DNA of 64,000 nucleotides from an uncultured Aquiluna sp. Its GTDB lineage: Bacteria; Actinomycetota; Actinomycetes; Actinomycetales; Microbacteriaceae. How positions within the stretch are numbered: the stretch's first letter is position 1; each line of letters starts with the position of its first letter. The stretch lies in the NCBI GenBank assembly GCA_905182225.1, contig CAJJAJ010000029.1:1-64000 (forward strand), in the 5' to 3' direction. The position numbers and the translations under genes are program-made. A model generated the notes under the pieces. The model was not told the origin of the DNA. It was given only the letters and a program-made list of their open reading frames with translations, and did not search any database. Positions 1 to 7,744 of the stretch are shown here, piece by piece.

Positions 1-53
1 TCTTCTGTGGCTTTGGCGTCGCTTGCGACGTCACTGAAATTTAGATCTGACAT
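1..53 (-). CDS. nusG: NusG, N-terminal fragment
   Basis: The minus strand carries an ATG at 53 followed by an open frame reading MSDLNFSDVASDAKA, which runs off the left edge of the window. The fragment itself has no diagnostic motif. The call rests on position, because nusG directly follows secE in bacteria and this ATG lies 10 bases after the secE stop. NusG is a transcription elongation and termination factor that binds RNA polymerase. An acidic, variable N-terminal extension before the NGN domain is usual in actinobacterial NusG. Confidence 0.7.
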   Translation of the reverse strand, partial: MSDLNFSDVASDAKATE

Positions 54-63
54 TTTGTACCTC

Positions 64-327
64 TTATCCTGCGAACATGAAGGTCACGACGTTTAGGAAA
101 ACCCAGTCAAGAGCGGAGATGATGACCATTACCACCGCTACGAAGCCAAGAACGACTCCGGTGTAATTGATCAACTCTTTGCGAGTAGGCGTTGTTACTT
201 TGCCTAGCTCAGAAAGTACCTGGCGAATAAACAGGGCCGCCTTTTGGATAGGGTTCTTTGCCTTGGCAGCGTCGGCTTGCGCCTTCTCTACTAAGTCCTC
301 TGAAGCCTTCTCGTTCTCTTCTGCCAA
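64..327 (-). CDS. secE: Preprotein translocase subunit SecE
   Basis: This is the small SecYEG subunit that clamps SecY in the inner membrane. The 87-aa product has a charged N-terminus, the conserved amphipathic segment (RQVLSELGKVTTPTRKEL) and one C-terminal membrane helix (about residues 55-80), as expected for short SecE. I chose the TTG at 327 because AGAAGG lies 5 bases upstream. The longer open frame, back to 372, would run into tRNA-Trp. It is followed by nusG, the standard secE-nusG order. Confidence 0.9.
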   Translation of the reverse strand: MAEENEKASEDLVEKAQADAAKAKNPIQKAALFIRQVLSELGKVTTPTRKELINYTGVVLGFVAVVMVIISALDWVFLNVVTFMFAG

Positions 328-345
328 CTTAACCTTCTTTCTTCG

Positions 346-418
346 CAGGGCGGACAGGACTCGAACCTGCAACCTGCGGTTTTGGAGACCGCTGCTCTAC
401 CAATTGAGCCACCGCCCT
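346..418 (-). tRNA. tRNA-Trp (CCA)
   Basis: A full cloverleaf is visible on the minus strand. The acceptor stem AGGGCGG pairs with CCGCCCT, the discriminator base is G, the anticodon loop reads CTCCAAA (anticodon CCA) and the T-loop is TTCGAGT. The gene lies just upstream of secE, a common tRNA-Trp/secE/nusG arrangement in actinobacteria. No CCA is encoded. Confidence 0.97.
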
Positions 419-629
419 GTGTGTGACATCGCCACCAACCGTTACTTAGCACAAGGCTTGGTTTCAAGTGCCATCTGGAAAAGACACACTTATAGATTGA
501 TTCTATTTAAGTGAATTTCGCCAGAATAGTTATCGGCAGATGTCAACTCGAGTAAGTCTAGGGGGTTATTTCACGCATTGCAACGGGGAATCAACCACCG
601 TCGACACATTCCGCAACTATTCTTGAAGG

Positions 630-1829
630 ATGTCTGACTCTAGAATTTCAAAGCGAATTAGCGCCATTGCAGAATCTGCGACCCTGAAGGTCGACAGCAA
701 GGCCAAGGCCCTGATTGCCAACGGACGCCCGGTCATCTCATACGCCGCCGGCGAGCCGGATTTCCCGACTCCAGCACACATTGTCGAGGCCGCCGCGATT
801 GCGGTTCGAGACCCTAAAAATCATCGCTACACCCCGGCAGCAGGACTTCCGGAAATGAAAGAAGTAATTGTTCAAAAAACGCTTGAGGACAGTGGCACAA
901 AAATAACTCCGAGCCAGGTTATTGTCACTAACGGTGGCAAGCAGGCTGTCTACCAAGCATTTCAAGTCATCCTCGACGACGGCGACGAAGTATTGGTGCC
1001 TGCTCCCTACTGGACCACCTACCCAGAAGCAATCAAGCTTGCCGGAGGCAAGCAGGTCGATGTTTTCGCAGGATCCGACCAGGGTTACAAGGTAACCGTA
1101 GAGCAGCTGGAGGCCGCCTACACACCAAAGACCAAGGCGTTACTAATTTGCTCACCGTCAAACCCAACTGGCGCGGTGTTCTCCAAACAAGAGCTGACAG
1201 ACATTGGAAACTGGGTCGCGACCAAACCTAATCTTTGGGTAATAAGCGACGAGATTTATCAAAACGTGGTCTACGACGGTGTTCGCGCCTACTCAATAAC
1301 TGAGCTGGTGCCAGAGATCCAAGACCGAACCATCATGGTCAACGGTGTTGCCAAGAGCTACGCCATGACAGGCTGGAGACTCGGGTGGATGATCGCCCCG
1401 GACGATGCCGCTAAGGCCGCGGGCAACCTGCAGTCACATCTGACCTCGAATGTTTCAAACATCTCGCAGCGAGCAGCGATTGCCGCAATAATCGGTGATC
1501 AAGAGCCAATCCAAAAGATGCTGGCAGCCTTTGACCGCAGGCGAAAACTTGCCGTTGCCGAACTCAACAAAATACCGGGGATGACGACACCGAATCCTGA
1601 GGGCGCCTTCTATGTTTACCCAGATGTCAGTGGGTTACTTGGTAAGACTTGGGCTGGGAAACAAATCACAAGCTCTCTGGAGCTTGCAGACATGATTCTC
1701 GAGCAGGCCGAAGTCGCCCTAGTTCCAGGGGAGGCGTTTGGTCCGAGTGGTTATTTGCGAATGAGCTACGCGCTTAGTGACGATCAATTGCTCGAAGGTA
1801 TTCAGCGCATGCAAAAGCTTTTTAGTTAG
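630..1829 (+). CDS. Pyridoxal-phosphate aminotransferase, AspC-like
   Basis: This 399-aa fold-type I aminotransferase probably makes aspartate/oxaloacetate or a related amino acid. Visible family features are the N-terminal [12 protein letters not shown] substrate loop, [16 protein letters not shown], and the PLP-lysine region [14 protein letters not shown] (about residues 240-253). Length fits class I enzymes. TATTCT at 618-623 lies exactly 6 bases before the ATG, so the transcript is probably leaderless; the GAAGG touching the ATG is too close to act as a ribosome site. It converges on murB with a 2-base gap. The exact substrate cannot be decided from sequence. Confidence 0.85.
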   Translation: MSDSRISKRISAIAESATLKVDSKAKALIANGRPVISYAAGEPDFPTPAHIVEAAAIAVRDPKNHRYTPAAGLPEMKEVIVQKTLEDSGTKITPSQVIVTNGGKQAVYQAFQVILDDGDEVLVPAPYWTTYPEAIKLAGGKQVDVFAGSDQGYKVTVEQLEAAYTPKTKALLICSPSNPTGAVFSKQELTDIGNWVATKPNLWVISDEIYQNVVYDGVRAYSITELVPEIQDRTIMVNGVAKSYAMTGWRLGWMIAPDDAAKAAGNLQSHLTSNVSNISQRAAIAAIIGDQEPIQKMLAAFDRRRKLAVAELNKIPGMTTPNPEGAFYVYPDVSGLLGKTWAGKQITSSLELADMILEQAEVALVPGEAFGPSGYLRMSYALSDDQLLEGIQRMQKLFS

Positions 1830-1831
1830 CT

Positions 1832-2881
1832 CTAAAAACCAACCAAATTGGGTTCTGGAATCAAGTTGATTCCCCACCTGGCAGCAACGCGCTCTTGAAT
1901 CAGCCTGGCTAATTCTAGAATTTCAGCACTACTTGCCCCACCGCGGTTGGTGATTGCCAGCGCATGCTTATTGGAGATTGCAGCCTTCGAGCCAGGAATC
2001 GAGTAACCCTTGGGGAAGCCGGCGTTCTCGATTAGCCAACCGGCGGAGATTTTCACCTGGTCTTCATTTGGCATTCTCCAGCGCTGCATCTCCTCGGGAA
2101 ACTCAAGGCTCTTTTCGACACTAATCACCGGGTTGGTAAAAAAGCTTCCGCATCCGACGCTGTCTGGGTCGCTTTCGCTTATGACCATCCCCTTGGAGGC
2201 GCGAAGCTCTAGAACTGTTTTTCGAACTTGCTCCAAGGGCAGTGCAGATCCGTATTCTGCGCCTAAGTGCTCGGTAATCTGACCGGACTTCATGGGGACA
2301 CTCATGCCAGCTAGTTTTTGCAATCTGAATTCGACCCAGCCCACTAAGCCCTCAAGCCCATGCTTCAAAGCGCTGTCTCGATAGGAAAATTCGAAATAGC
2401 TGGCTGGCCTTATTACGGACTCATCTGAGCCTTTTTCTAGAAATTCAACCTGGGTAATCACGTCGGATACTTCCTGGCCGTAACCGCCAACGTTTTGAAC
2501 AGGGGTGGCACCGACGCTGCCAGGTATTCCGCTCATGGCTTCAATCCCGGCATAGTCATTGGTTACCGACCAGGCCACGAACTCGTCCCAAGAGTGACCT
2601 GCCTGAACCTGAACCGTCACAAACTGTGCATCCTCGGAGACAATTTCCACACCTCGGTTAGTCACGTGAAGGATCGTTAGACCTTCTAGATCTTCCGCAA
2701 ATACTGTGTTCGAGCCGCCTGCAAGAACATGAAATTGCTCATCGCTACTCCAGAGCTCAATAGCTGCGTCGTATAACTGCTGGGTATTGCCGCAGCTAAT
2801 AATCCGACTTGGCACTCCACCAACCTGCATCGTGGTGAGCGTGGAAAGGCTGACCGGAGCGTTACTCAAAGCTGAACCCAA
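1832..2881 (-). CDS. murB: UDP-N-acetylmuramate dehydrogenase MurB
   Basis: MurB is the FAD enzyme reducing UDP-GlcNAc-enolpyruvate to UDP-MurNAc for peptidoglycan. The 349-aa product has TTMQVGG at the N-terminus, the FAD-binding AGGSNTVFAED, AMSGIPGSVGATPVQNVGGYGQEV, and the serine-containing catalytic segment CGSFFTNP near residue 245. This matches type I MurB in length and motifs. The start is a TTG at 2881 or, equally possible, the TTG at 2869 that forms a TTGA overlap with the upstream dehydratase stop. It is the last gene of a minus-strand run that begins with the MaoC-like pair. Confidence 0.93.
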   Translation of the reverse strand: MGSALSNAPVSLSTLTTMQVGGVPSRIISCGNTQQLYDAAIELWSSDEQFHVLAGGSNTVFAEDLEGLTILHVTNRGVEIVSEDAQFVTVQVQAGHSWDEFVAWSVTNDYAGIEAMSGIPGSVGATPVQNVGGYGQEVSDVITQVEFLEKGSDESVIRPASYFEFSYRDSALKHGLEGLVGWVEFRLQKLAGMSVPMKSGQITEHLGAEYGSALPLEQVRKTVLELRASKGMVISESDPDSVGCGSFFTNPVISVEKSLEFPEEMQRWRMPNEDQVKISAGWLIENAGFPKGYSIPGSKAAISNKHALAITNRGGASSAEILELARLIQERVAARWGINLIPEPNLVGF

Positions 2882-3282
2882 ACTTGTGATTTCCCAAGAA
2901 CATTGTTGCCATCGAAGCTTGTTTGCAAATCGATTCTTACCTTTTTAGTCTCTGGATCCAGTTCGGCAACCTTGGCAACGACTGTAATTACGGCGCGCCC
3001 CTTTGCTGGAACCACGACCGGCTTGGTGAACCTCACGCCGTATTCAAGAATCTTTCCAGCATCTCCAAGCCAACTAACCACCGGGTCAATTGACAGTCCC
3101 ATGGTGAGCATTCCATGAGCCAGCACCCCGGGTAATCCGACGCTTGCTGCGATATCGTCGCGGTAGTGAATTGGGTTGAAATCGCCTGAGGCCCCCGCAT
3201 ATCGAACCAGGGAGTCTCGGTCCAGGTTGAAGTTTTTTTCAGCTATCACATCGCCAATAGTTAATTCACTGATTTCAGGCAT
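2866..3282 (-). CDS. MaoC-family (R)-hydroxyacyl dehydratase, HadB-like
   Basis: This 138-aa hot-dog-fold protein carries the hydratase-2 signature GDFNPIHYRDDIAASVGLPG, whose Asp and His form the catalytic pair, followed by AHGMLTMG. Mycobacterial HadB has the same motif and dehydrates 3-hydroxyacyl-ACP in fatty acid elongation. The ATG at 3282 is preceded by AGGGG and overlaps the upstream partner gene by 8 bases, so the two are probably translated together and act as a heterodimer. The longer open frame upstream is unlike the family and was discarded. Confidence 0.82.
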   Translation of the reverse strand: MPEISELTIGDVIAEKNFNLDRDSLVRYAGASGDFNPIHYRDDIAASVGLPGVLAHGMLTMGLSIDPVVSWLGDAGKILEYGVRFTKPVVVPAKGRAVITVVAKVAELDPETKKVRIDLQTSFDGNNVLGKSQVWVQL

Positions 3283-3718
3283 CTTCACCCCTAACCACAA
3301 GCGTTGAAATCGCGGTGCAGACAAGAGAATTACCCTCATCAAAAATTTCAGTGTCGAAAACCACCATGTGGTTGCCACCAAGGGACTTGACGCTTGCAAC
3401 GGATAGTTCGCTAGTCAAAAGATCACCGGCAACGATTGGCCGCTGGAAAACAAACTTCTGTTCGCCGTGGACAACCCGAGAAAAATCAAGCCTGGCTTCC
3501 GGATCGGCAATTACAAGCTTCAAGCCAAACTCTTGCAGGACTATCGGAAAAGTTGGAGGAGCGACTAGGTCGCTGTGACCGGAGGCTTTGGCTGCGGCCA
3601 GATCGATTGACTCTTCGGAAGCGAAAGTTGCTCTTGCAAACTCGCGAATTTTTTCTCGGCCCACTAGGTAGGCGGCAGACCTGGGATATCGCTTGCCTTG
3701 AATGTTTGGGTTAACCAT
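3275..3718 (-). CDS. MaoC N-terminal-domain dehydratase subunit, HadA-like
   Basis: This 147-aa hot-dog protein is of the non-catalytic or substrate-binding type that partners HadB (FAS1 dehydratase-region family). It shows YLVGREKIREFA at the N-terminus, VAPPTFPIV, and VHGEQKFVFQRPIVAGD in the middle, but no D-x5-H motif. I chose the ATG at 3718 because TACCCT sits 7 bases upstream (3726-3731 on the plus strand) in a leaderless layout. It precedes and overlaps the HadB-like gene. The substrate of the pair is inferred from mycobacterial FAS-II. Confidence 0.8.
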   Translation of the reverse strand: MVNPNIQGKRYPRSAAYLVGREKIREFARATFASEESIDLAAAKASGHSDLVAPPTFPIVLQEFGLKLVIADPEARLDFSRVVHGEQKFVFQRPIVAGDLLTSELSVASVKSLGGNHMVVFDTEIFDEGNSLVCTAISTLVVRGEDA

Positions 3719-3740
3719 GGACACAAGGGTAATGCCTTGG

Positions 3741-3814
3741 TAGCGGGAGCGGGACTCGAACCCGCGACCTCACGATTATGAGTCGTGCGCTCTAACCACC
3801 TGAGCTACCCCGCC
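3741..3814 (-). tRNA. tRNA-Met (CAU)
   Basis: The cloverleaf on the minus strand starts GGCGGGGTAGCTCAG, has anticodon loop CTCATAA (anticodon CAT), T-loop TTCGAGT and discriminator A. Overall sequence resembles elongator tRNA-Met of actinobacteria. A tRNA-Ile with a modified CAU anticodon cannot be fully excluded by anticodon alone. It lies 19 bases from tRNA-Thr and is probably cotranscribed with it. Confidence 0.93.
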
Positions 3815-3833
3815 GCGTTTGATCCGAAGACCG

Positions 3834-3905
<72 letters not shown>

Positions 3906-3937
3906 GCTGCCATAACTGCAACCGAAGAAGATTAGCA

Positions 3938-5782
3938 CTAGCGAACAGCGCTAGGCAAACGCCAAATCTGTAAATCCAATTCTGCGGCGTCGTAGCGTAT
4001 TTTTCCGCCCACTACGCGAAGCAAGCCGTTGCCAAAAAGATTGGTGGCCCCTTCAGCGCCACTGATGGCATCTCTCGAGAATTGGAGCTTGCGATCCCTG
4101 CCCCTGGAGGCAATTACCAGCACCGACTCGGTCTTTGATTCTCTAACGAAAGCGATTGCTTCATCCGATGAGTAAAGCCAACGCATTGAGCCTTCGGCCA
4201 AAGCTCGATGGTGCTTTCGTATTTGAGACAGCTTCGCGTAGGTTTCAATCATGTGGGGGTCGGTCTCCCGCTCGCCATTCCAAGGCATTGGAGTTCTTGA
4301 ACCCTCACCAGTTTCGGCGTCTAGTCCCAGTTCATCTCCTGCGTAAACATGCGGAATTCCAGGAAAAGTGAACTGCAGCCCTGCGGCAACCCGCTGCGAG
4401 CCAGAAATGGCGAAGGTCTTAAACCGTCCGGTCTCATAGGTATCAAGAGCGTTTAGAGCATGCATTCTCAAGTGCCAAGGGGTAGTTCCGGACTGGCAGT
4501 TATGGGCTTGACGAAACTGGTCTCCTGAAATCGCCTTGCGACCAAGCCCAATCTTGGCTTCTTCTTTATTCTGCTTGGTGTTCCAAAGCCAGCTCCAGGT
4601 CGGCCGGGTGAAGTTGGCATAGCTCAAGATCGCTGAAAAATTATCGCCCTGAGTCTGGGCTCCCGAGTCCGTTCCGAAATTACCTATCAACAAGTTGTCT
4701 GGATTTGAGCTGTTCATGGTTTCTCGAACAAGGTTTAGAACCTGATGGTTATGGTCATCGATTCGGTTTTTACCAATTGCTCCTGCCGCCGCCAGCATCC
4801 AGCCGTCAAGCTGAAACGGTGCCGAAAGGCTTTTGGCAATAATCGATGCCTTGCCCTCGACGAGGCGTTTTCTAATTTCCCCAGAGCCCCAGTTGAACTT
4901 GGGTTGAGCTTCGTTTGCTCGCGCGGATTCATAGCTGAAGTTGCCCTCGGAGAAATAATAAAATTCACTCTCTAGAGCAGCAGGCTTCTTGAACGCTGAC
5001 GCAAACCACTCGTGAGCCTCGCCCGAGTGGTTCAAATTCAAATCGCCAATTACCTTGATGCCTGCCTCGTGAGCCTTGGAAACCAGGCTGGCAAGAGCTC
5101 CATTTCCACCCAGCACTGGGTCAACTTGGTCGAAACTCGTCGCATCTAGCCGATGGCTGGAGCCAGCCGGGAAAAACGGTGTGAGCTGCAAAATCGTGAC
5201 GCCAACTTTTTTCAGGTGGCTCAAGCGATCTTCAATCCCCTTTAGGTCACCGCCAAAAAACTGCTCGTTTACTCCGCTGCCCCTGGTCTTCACTGCACTA
5301 TTCCAGGTCTTGGGCTCCGCCCATGCCGGCATCTCGCGGTCATCTGCTTTGGTCGAACGAGAAAATCGGTCTGGTATGACCTGATACAGAACGCCCCCGG
5401 TAGCCCACTTGGGGACACTGTTGTGAACATTGATTCTAAAATCATCGCGGTCTGGCTGATCTAGCTCATGTAGCCCCGTGGCATTTAGCCAAAAGCTCTC
5501 GCCGCTAGTGCCTTCTAGAAAAAACCTGTAGTTGACTTCCGGGTTCGGAATGGCAAGTATGCCCTCGTACCAATCCCAACCGTGACGATGAATAAGAGGC
5601 TTGAGCCCCGGAGTGAAGACCGATTGGCCTGATTCGCTTTGACGAATAAGTACCTGCTTCAATTTGCCAATTGAATTGTGTATCCGGATGCGAATCTTGA
5701 TTTTGTCGCCGAGCTTAGGGCGCTGATTCGCAACGTAAAGTGCCGAGCCATCGTGGTGCGGTTGCAAATCCAGTTCAGGCAT
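3938..5782 (-). CDS. GH13 (alpha-amylase family) protein with degenerate active site
   Basis: The 614-aa protein has an N-terminal beta-rich domain of neopullulanase type (about 20-120), a TIM barrel opening with GGVLYQVIPDRFSR (about 129-142) and a C-terminal beta domain. Region I (DLNLNH, residues 247-252) is kept. The region II nucleophile Asp is Ala331 (DGWMLAAAG where homologs have DGWR-[I/L]-D) and the invariant Arg is Met329. The region III acid/base Glu is Asn368 (LLIGNFGTD). Region IV His-Asp is Tyr449-Glu450 (LDTYETGRF). The frame is open and the fold residues are kept, so this looks like a catalytically dead binding protein rather than a decaying gene. No signal peptide is seen. 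TAGTTT at 5789-5794 lies 6 bases before the ATG, giving it its own leaderless promoter. It follows an orphan maltodextrin-type binding protein. Confidence 0.85.
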   Translation of the reverse strand: MPELDLQPHHDGSALYVANQRPKLGDKIKIRIRIHNSIGKLKQVLIRQSESGQSVFTPGLKPLIHRHGWDWYEGILAIPNPEVNYRFFLEGTSGESFWLNATGLHELDQPDRDDFRINVHNSVPKWATGGVLYQVIPDRFSRSTKADDREMPAWAEPKTWNSAVKTRGSGVNEQFFGGDLKGIEDRLSHLKKVGVTILQLTPFFPAGSSHRLDATSFDQVDPVLGGNGALASLVSKAHEAGIKVIGDLNLNHSGEAHEWFASAFKKPAALESEFYYFSEGNFSYESARANEAQPKFNWGSGEIRKRLVEGKASIIAKSLSAPFQLDGWMLAAAGAIGKNRIDDHNHQVLNLVRETMNSSNPDNLLIGNFGTDSGAQTQGDNFSAILSYANFTRPTWSWLWNTKQNKEEAKIGLGRKAISGDQFRQAHNCQSGTTPWHLRMHALNALDTYETGRFKTFAISGSQRVAAGLQFTFPGIPHVYAGDELGLDAETGEGSRTPMPWNGERETDPHMIETYAKLSQIRKHHRALAEGSMRWLYSSDEAIAFVRESKTESVLVIASRGRDRKLQFSRDAISGAEGATNLFGNGLLRVVGGKIRYDAAELDLQIWRLPSAVR

Positions 5783-5837
5783 GCTTACAAACTACCCTGC
5801 AAAATGCCCCACAGACGTGAGGATATGCACAATGAAA

Positions 5838-5863
5838 TCCCCATAATGTGGGGACACTCCCAC
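5838..5863 (-). promoter_or_regulatory. Two mutually exclusive hairpins between binding-protein and GH13 genes
   Basis: Reading on the minus strand, GTGGG(6 nt)CCCAC is followed immediately by TCCCCA(5 nt)TGGGGA, and the two stems share the CCCCAC segment so only one can form at a time. The second stem is followed by TTTCATT, a weak U-tract. The layout resembles an attenuator or a protein-binding palindrome placed after the binding-protein stop and before the GH13 leaderless promoter. Function is inferred only. Confidence 0.4.
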
Positions 5864-5877
5864 AAAACAATCAAGCT

Positions 5878-7092
5878 TTAGTCACCGGTGACTGACGCTA
5901 TTTCCTCGGACATCATTCTCCAGAGCTGGTTCGGATCATCGTCTTTGCGCAAAATTGCCATTTGAGCCTCTCCCAGCGGAAACCAAACGGAGTCTATTTT
6001 TGGCGACACCGGCCTCGGCACCGCATTCGAACCGCTCAAGCCGAATTGGTAGGGAATCTTGAAATCTTTGGCGCTTTCTAGGGCTTTCAGATTAGAAGGA
6101 GTGCGCCCGGTTGCCTGAAACAAGGCGATTTGACCGGGGTCGCTTCCTAAGTATTCGACAATGAATTTGGTCGCAGCACCCGGGTCAACGGCTCGAGCAC
6201 TCAGCATTGCTCCCCGAACCTCTAGAAATGGCCTTGATACTTGTCCACCGGCAGAAGGAACTTCATAGGCGTTCCAGCCCCCCTCGCCGAAGGCCTCTGA
6301 GAACCACAATCCACTCCAGGGACCGGTGATCCAACAGCCCTTTTCGCCATCGATCAGCTGCTGCTTAATAAGGGCGGTATTGCTCTCAAGATCAAAAAGA
6401 GCAACATTTTTGGACAGCCAATTTGCAAAGGCGAGGCCTTCTTCGTTGCCCAAAGCTAGATTCAAAATTTCAGGGTTGGTTTCATCAACGTCGAAAACAG
6501 TCGAACCAAAAGATGTTTGAATCGGGTAGAGGTGATACGGGTCCCCGGTTCCATCGTTTAGCGAAATTGCAAGCCCGACATCAATTACCTCTTGGAATGT
6601 TTCGGGTGCTTTGGGCATTGCGGCCTCGGTGCACACGAGCGCAATGCTTTCTTGGGCGTAGGGCAACCCATATTGCTGCCCGCCATGGCTGAAGGCTTGC
6701 ACCGCTCCGGAGTTGAACCTTGTCTCAGAACCGTCCAGGCTAAATGGGGAAATCAGACCTTCGGATAAAAACCCTCGCTGCAGGCCGTGAGGTCCGAGAA
6801 CGATGTCAGGGGCATTGTCACCAGCACCCAAAAACTCGTTGGCTATGTCTGTTTTTATTACAAGGTCGACCCGGGTGCCGGTATCCGACTCAAACTGCAG
6901 TGCTACTGATTCGAGACCAAGCGCCTCTGACTCGTCTAACCAAACGGTAAGAACCTCGCTTTGGGTTGTGACCTCTGAGTTCGCTTCAGCAACAACTGCA
7001 GCTGGCTCGTTAGATGAGCACCCTGCAAGAGCAAGTGCAGAAATAATGGTCGCTCCGATAAAGCCCAGTGCGCCGGTCCTAGTCGCTTTCAA
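5878..7092 (-). CDS. Extracellular solute-binding lipoprotein, MalE-like (family 1)
   Basis: This 404-aa ABC-type substrate-binding protein begins with a lipoprotein signal ending in ALALAGCSS (lipobox Cys near residue 25), followed by a linker and a periplasmic-binding fold. LTVWLDESEALGLESVALQFE opens the mature domain and WITGPWSGLWFSE resembles the sugar-site segment of maltose-binding proteins. I chose the TTG at 7092 because GAAAGGGG lies about 5 bases upstream. No permease or ATPase gene is nearby, unlike a normal malEFG operon; only the active-site-less GH13 gene follows. It may work with a permease encoded elsewhere or serve as a surface binding or sensing protein. Substrate is inferred from context. 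Confidence 0.85.
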   Translation of the reverse strand: MKATRTGALGFIGATIISALALAGCSSNEPAAVVAEANSEVTTQSEVLTVWLDESEALGLESVALQFESDTGTRVDLVIKTDIANEFLGAGDNAPDIVLGPHGLQRGFLSEGLISPFSLDGSETRFNSGAVQAFSHGGQQYGLPYAQESIALVCTEAAMPKAPETFQEVIDVGLAISLNDGTGDPYHLYPIQTSFGSTVFDVDETNPEILNLALGNEEGLAFANWLSKNVALFDLESNTALIKQQLIDGEKGCWITGPWSGLWFSEAFGEGGWNAYEVPSAGGQVSRPFLEVRGAMLSARAVDPGAATKFIVEYLGSDPGQIALFQATGRTPSNLKALESAKDFKIPYQFGLSGSNAVPRPVSPKIDSVWFPLGEAQMAILRKDDDPNQLWRMMSEEIASVTGD

Positions 7093-7268
7093 TGGGACCC
7101 CTTTCGACACCGGAACGCGTGAAATGAACAATAACATCCACTAAAACTGGACGTGGTTTTTCAATCCACAGCCTCAATTAGATGAGCCTGGCGGTCTGCT
7201 AGATAGAGGCCAACTTGAACTTGGCATCGCAGGATTTATCGGACCTAAAGCTCGCTAGGAGAATGGCA

Positions 7269-7296
7269 AAGGCCCAGTCTTGAATGACTGGGCCTT
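7269..7296 (-). terminator. Terminator hairpin after tRNA-Tyr
   Basis: An 11-bp perfect stem (AAGGCCCAGTC / GACTGGGCCTT) with a 6-nt loop abuts the 3' end of tRNA-Tyr on the minus strand. The U-tract after it is short (TTGCCATT). It separates tRNA-Tyr from the binding-protein gene promoter region at 7093-7268. Confidence 0.75.
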
Positions 7297-7380
7297 GGTG
7301 GCAAGTGAGGGATTCGAACCCACGAAGTCGATGACAGCTGATTTACAGTCAGATCCCTTTGGCCGCTTGGGTAACTTGCC
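7296..7380 (-). tRNA. tRNA-Tyr (GUA), CCA encoded
   Basis: This is a class II tRNA with a long variable arm on the minus strand. Acceptor GGCAAGT pairs with ACTTGCC, the anticodon loop contains GTA, the T-loop is TTCGAAT, the discriminator is A and CCA is encoded at 7298-7296. A 5-bp hairpin lies directly against its 5' end, and a LacI-family gene remnant follows on the other strand. Confidence 0.96.
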
Positions 7381-7393
7381 AGTGCAACGCACT
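7381..7393 (-). promoter_or_regulatory. Hairpin abutting the 5' end of tRNA-Tyr
   Basis: AGTGC-GTT-GCACT forms a perfect 5-bp stem with a 3-nt loop and ends exactly at the base before the tRNA. Similar 3-nt-loop hairpins precede tRNA-Glu and tRNA-Phe in this window. A role in 5' leader folding or RNase P cleavage is inferred. Confidence 0.45.
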
Positions 7394-7440
7394 TGCGTGG
7401 AGGCAAATGCGTTGCGGGGAAAGTTTATAGGAAAATCCCC

Positions 7441-7731
7441 ATCGGACAAACCATGCGCTTTTGGCACTCGTTGCCGCAGCCGAACCGCGTGCCAAAAGAC
7501 CTTTCCCAAACTTGAAGAGCCAGCATTGGACTCGATGGCCACCCGCTCGGAGAGTTCTACGGGCTCTCAACGGTTCATCAATCCGTGCAGAAGCAGGGAG
7601 CAAAGGCGGCAGATGCACTGATTGACATTTTGGAGTCAAATAACCCACGAGACCAAGAGAATTTTGAAGAAATGACCATCTGGCCGATCGAGCTCGTTGT
7701 CCGAAGCTCCACAGCTAAGCGCGCTCCATAG
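7441..7731 (+). pseudogene. Remnant of a LacI-family transcriptional regulator (C-terminal part)
   Basis: This gene-sparse stretch translates in one frame to a recognisable LacI-type effector-domain end. It shows TMRFWHSLPQ, then RVPKDLS, an in-frame TGA at 7513-7515 with a few extra codons, then SIGLDGHPLGEFYGLSTV, ADALIDILE and the family-typical ending PIELVVRSST before TAG at 7729. The DNA-binding domain and most of the core are missing; the remnant stops near tRNA-Tyr. LacI proteins commonly control sugar-uptake loci, so this was plausibly the regulator of the neighbouring binding-protein/GH13 genes. It has no start site and probably yields no functional protein. Confidence 0.8.
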
Positions 7732-7744
7732 TTAGAGTAGACAA

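Noticed and set aside
419-629. A gene or RNA in the 211-base tRNA-Trp to aminotransferase gap
   Set aside because: I see only promoter-type sequence; no coding frame with a ribosome site or stable structure stands out.
7280-7621. A 113-aa plus-strand open frame
   Set aside because: It runs across tRNA-Tyr and its terminator and is in a different frame from the LacI remnant.
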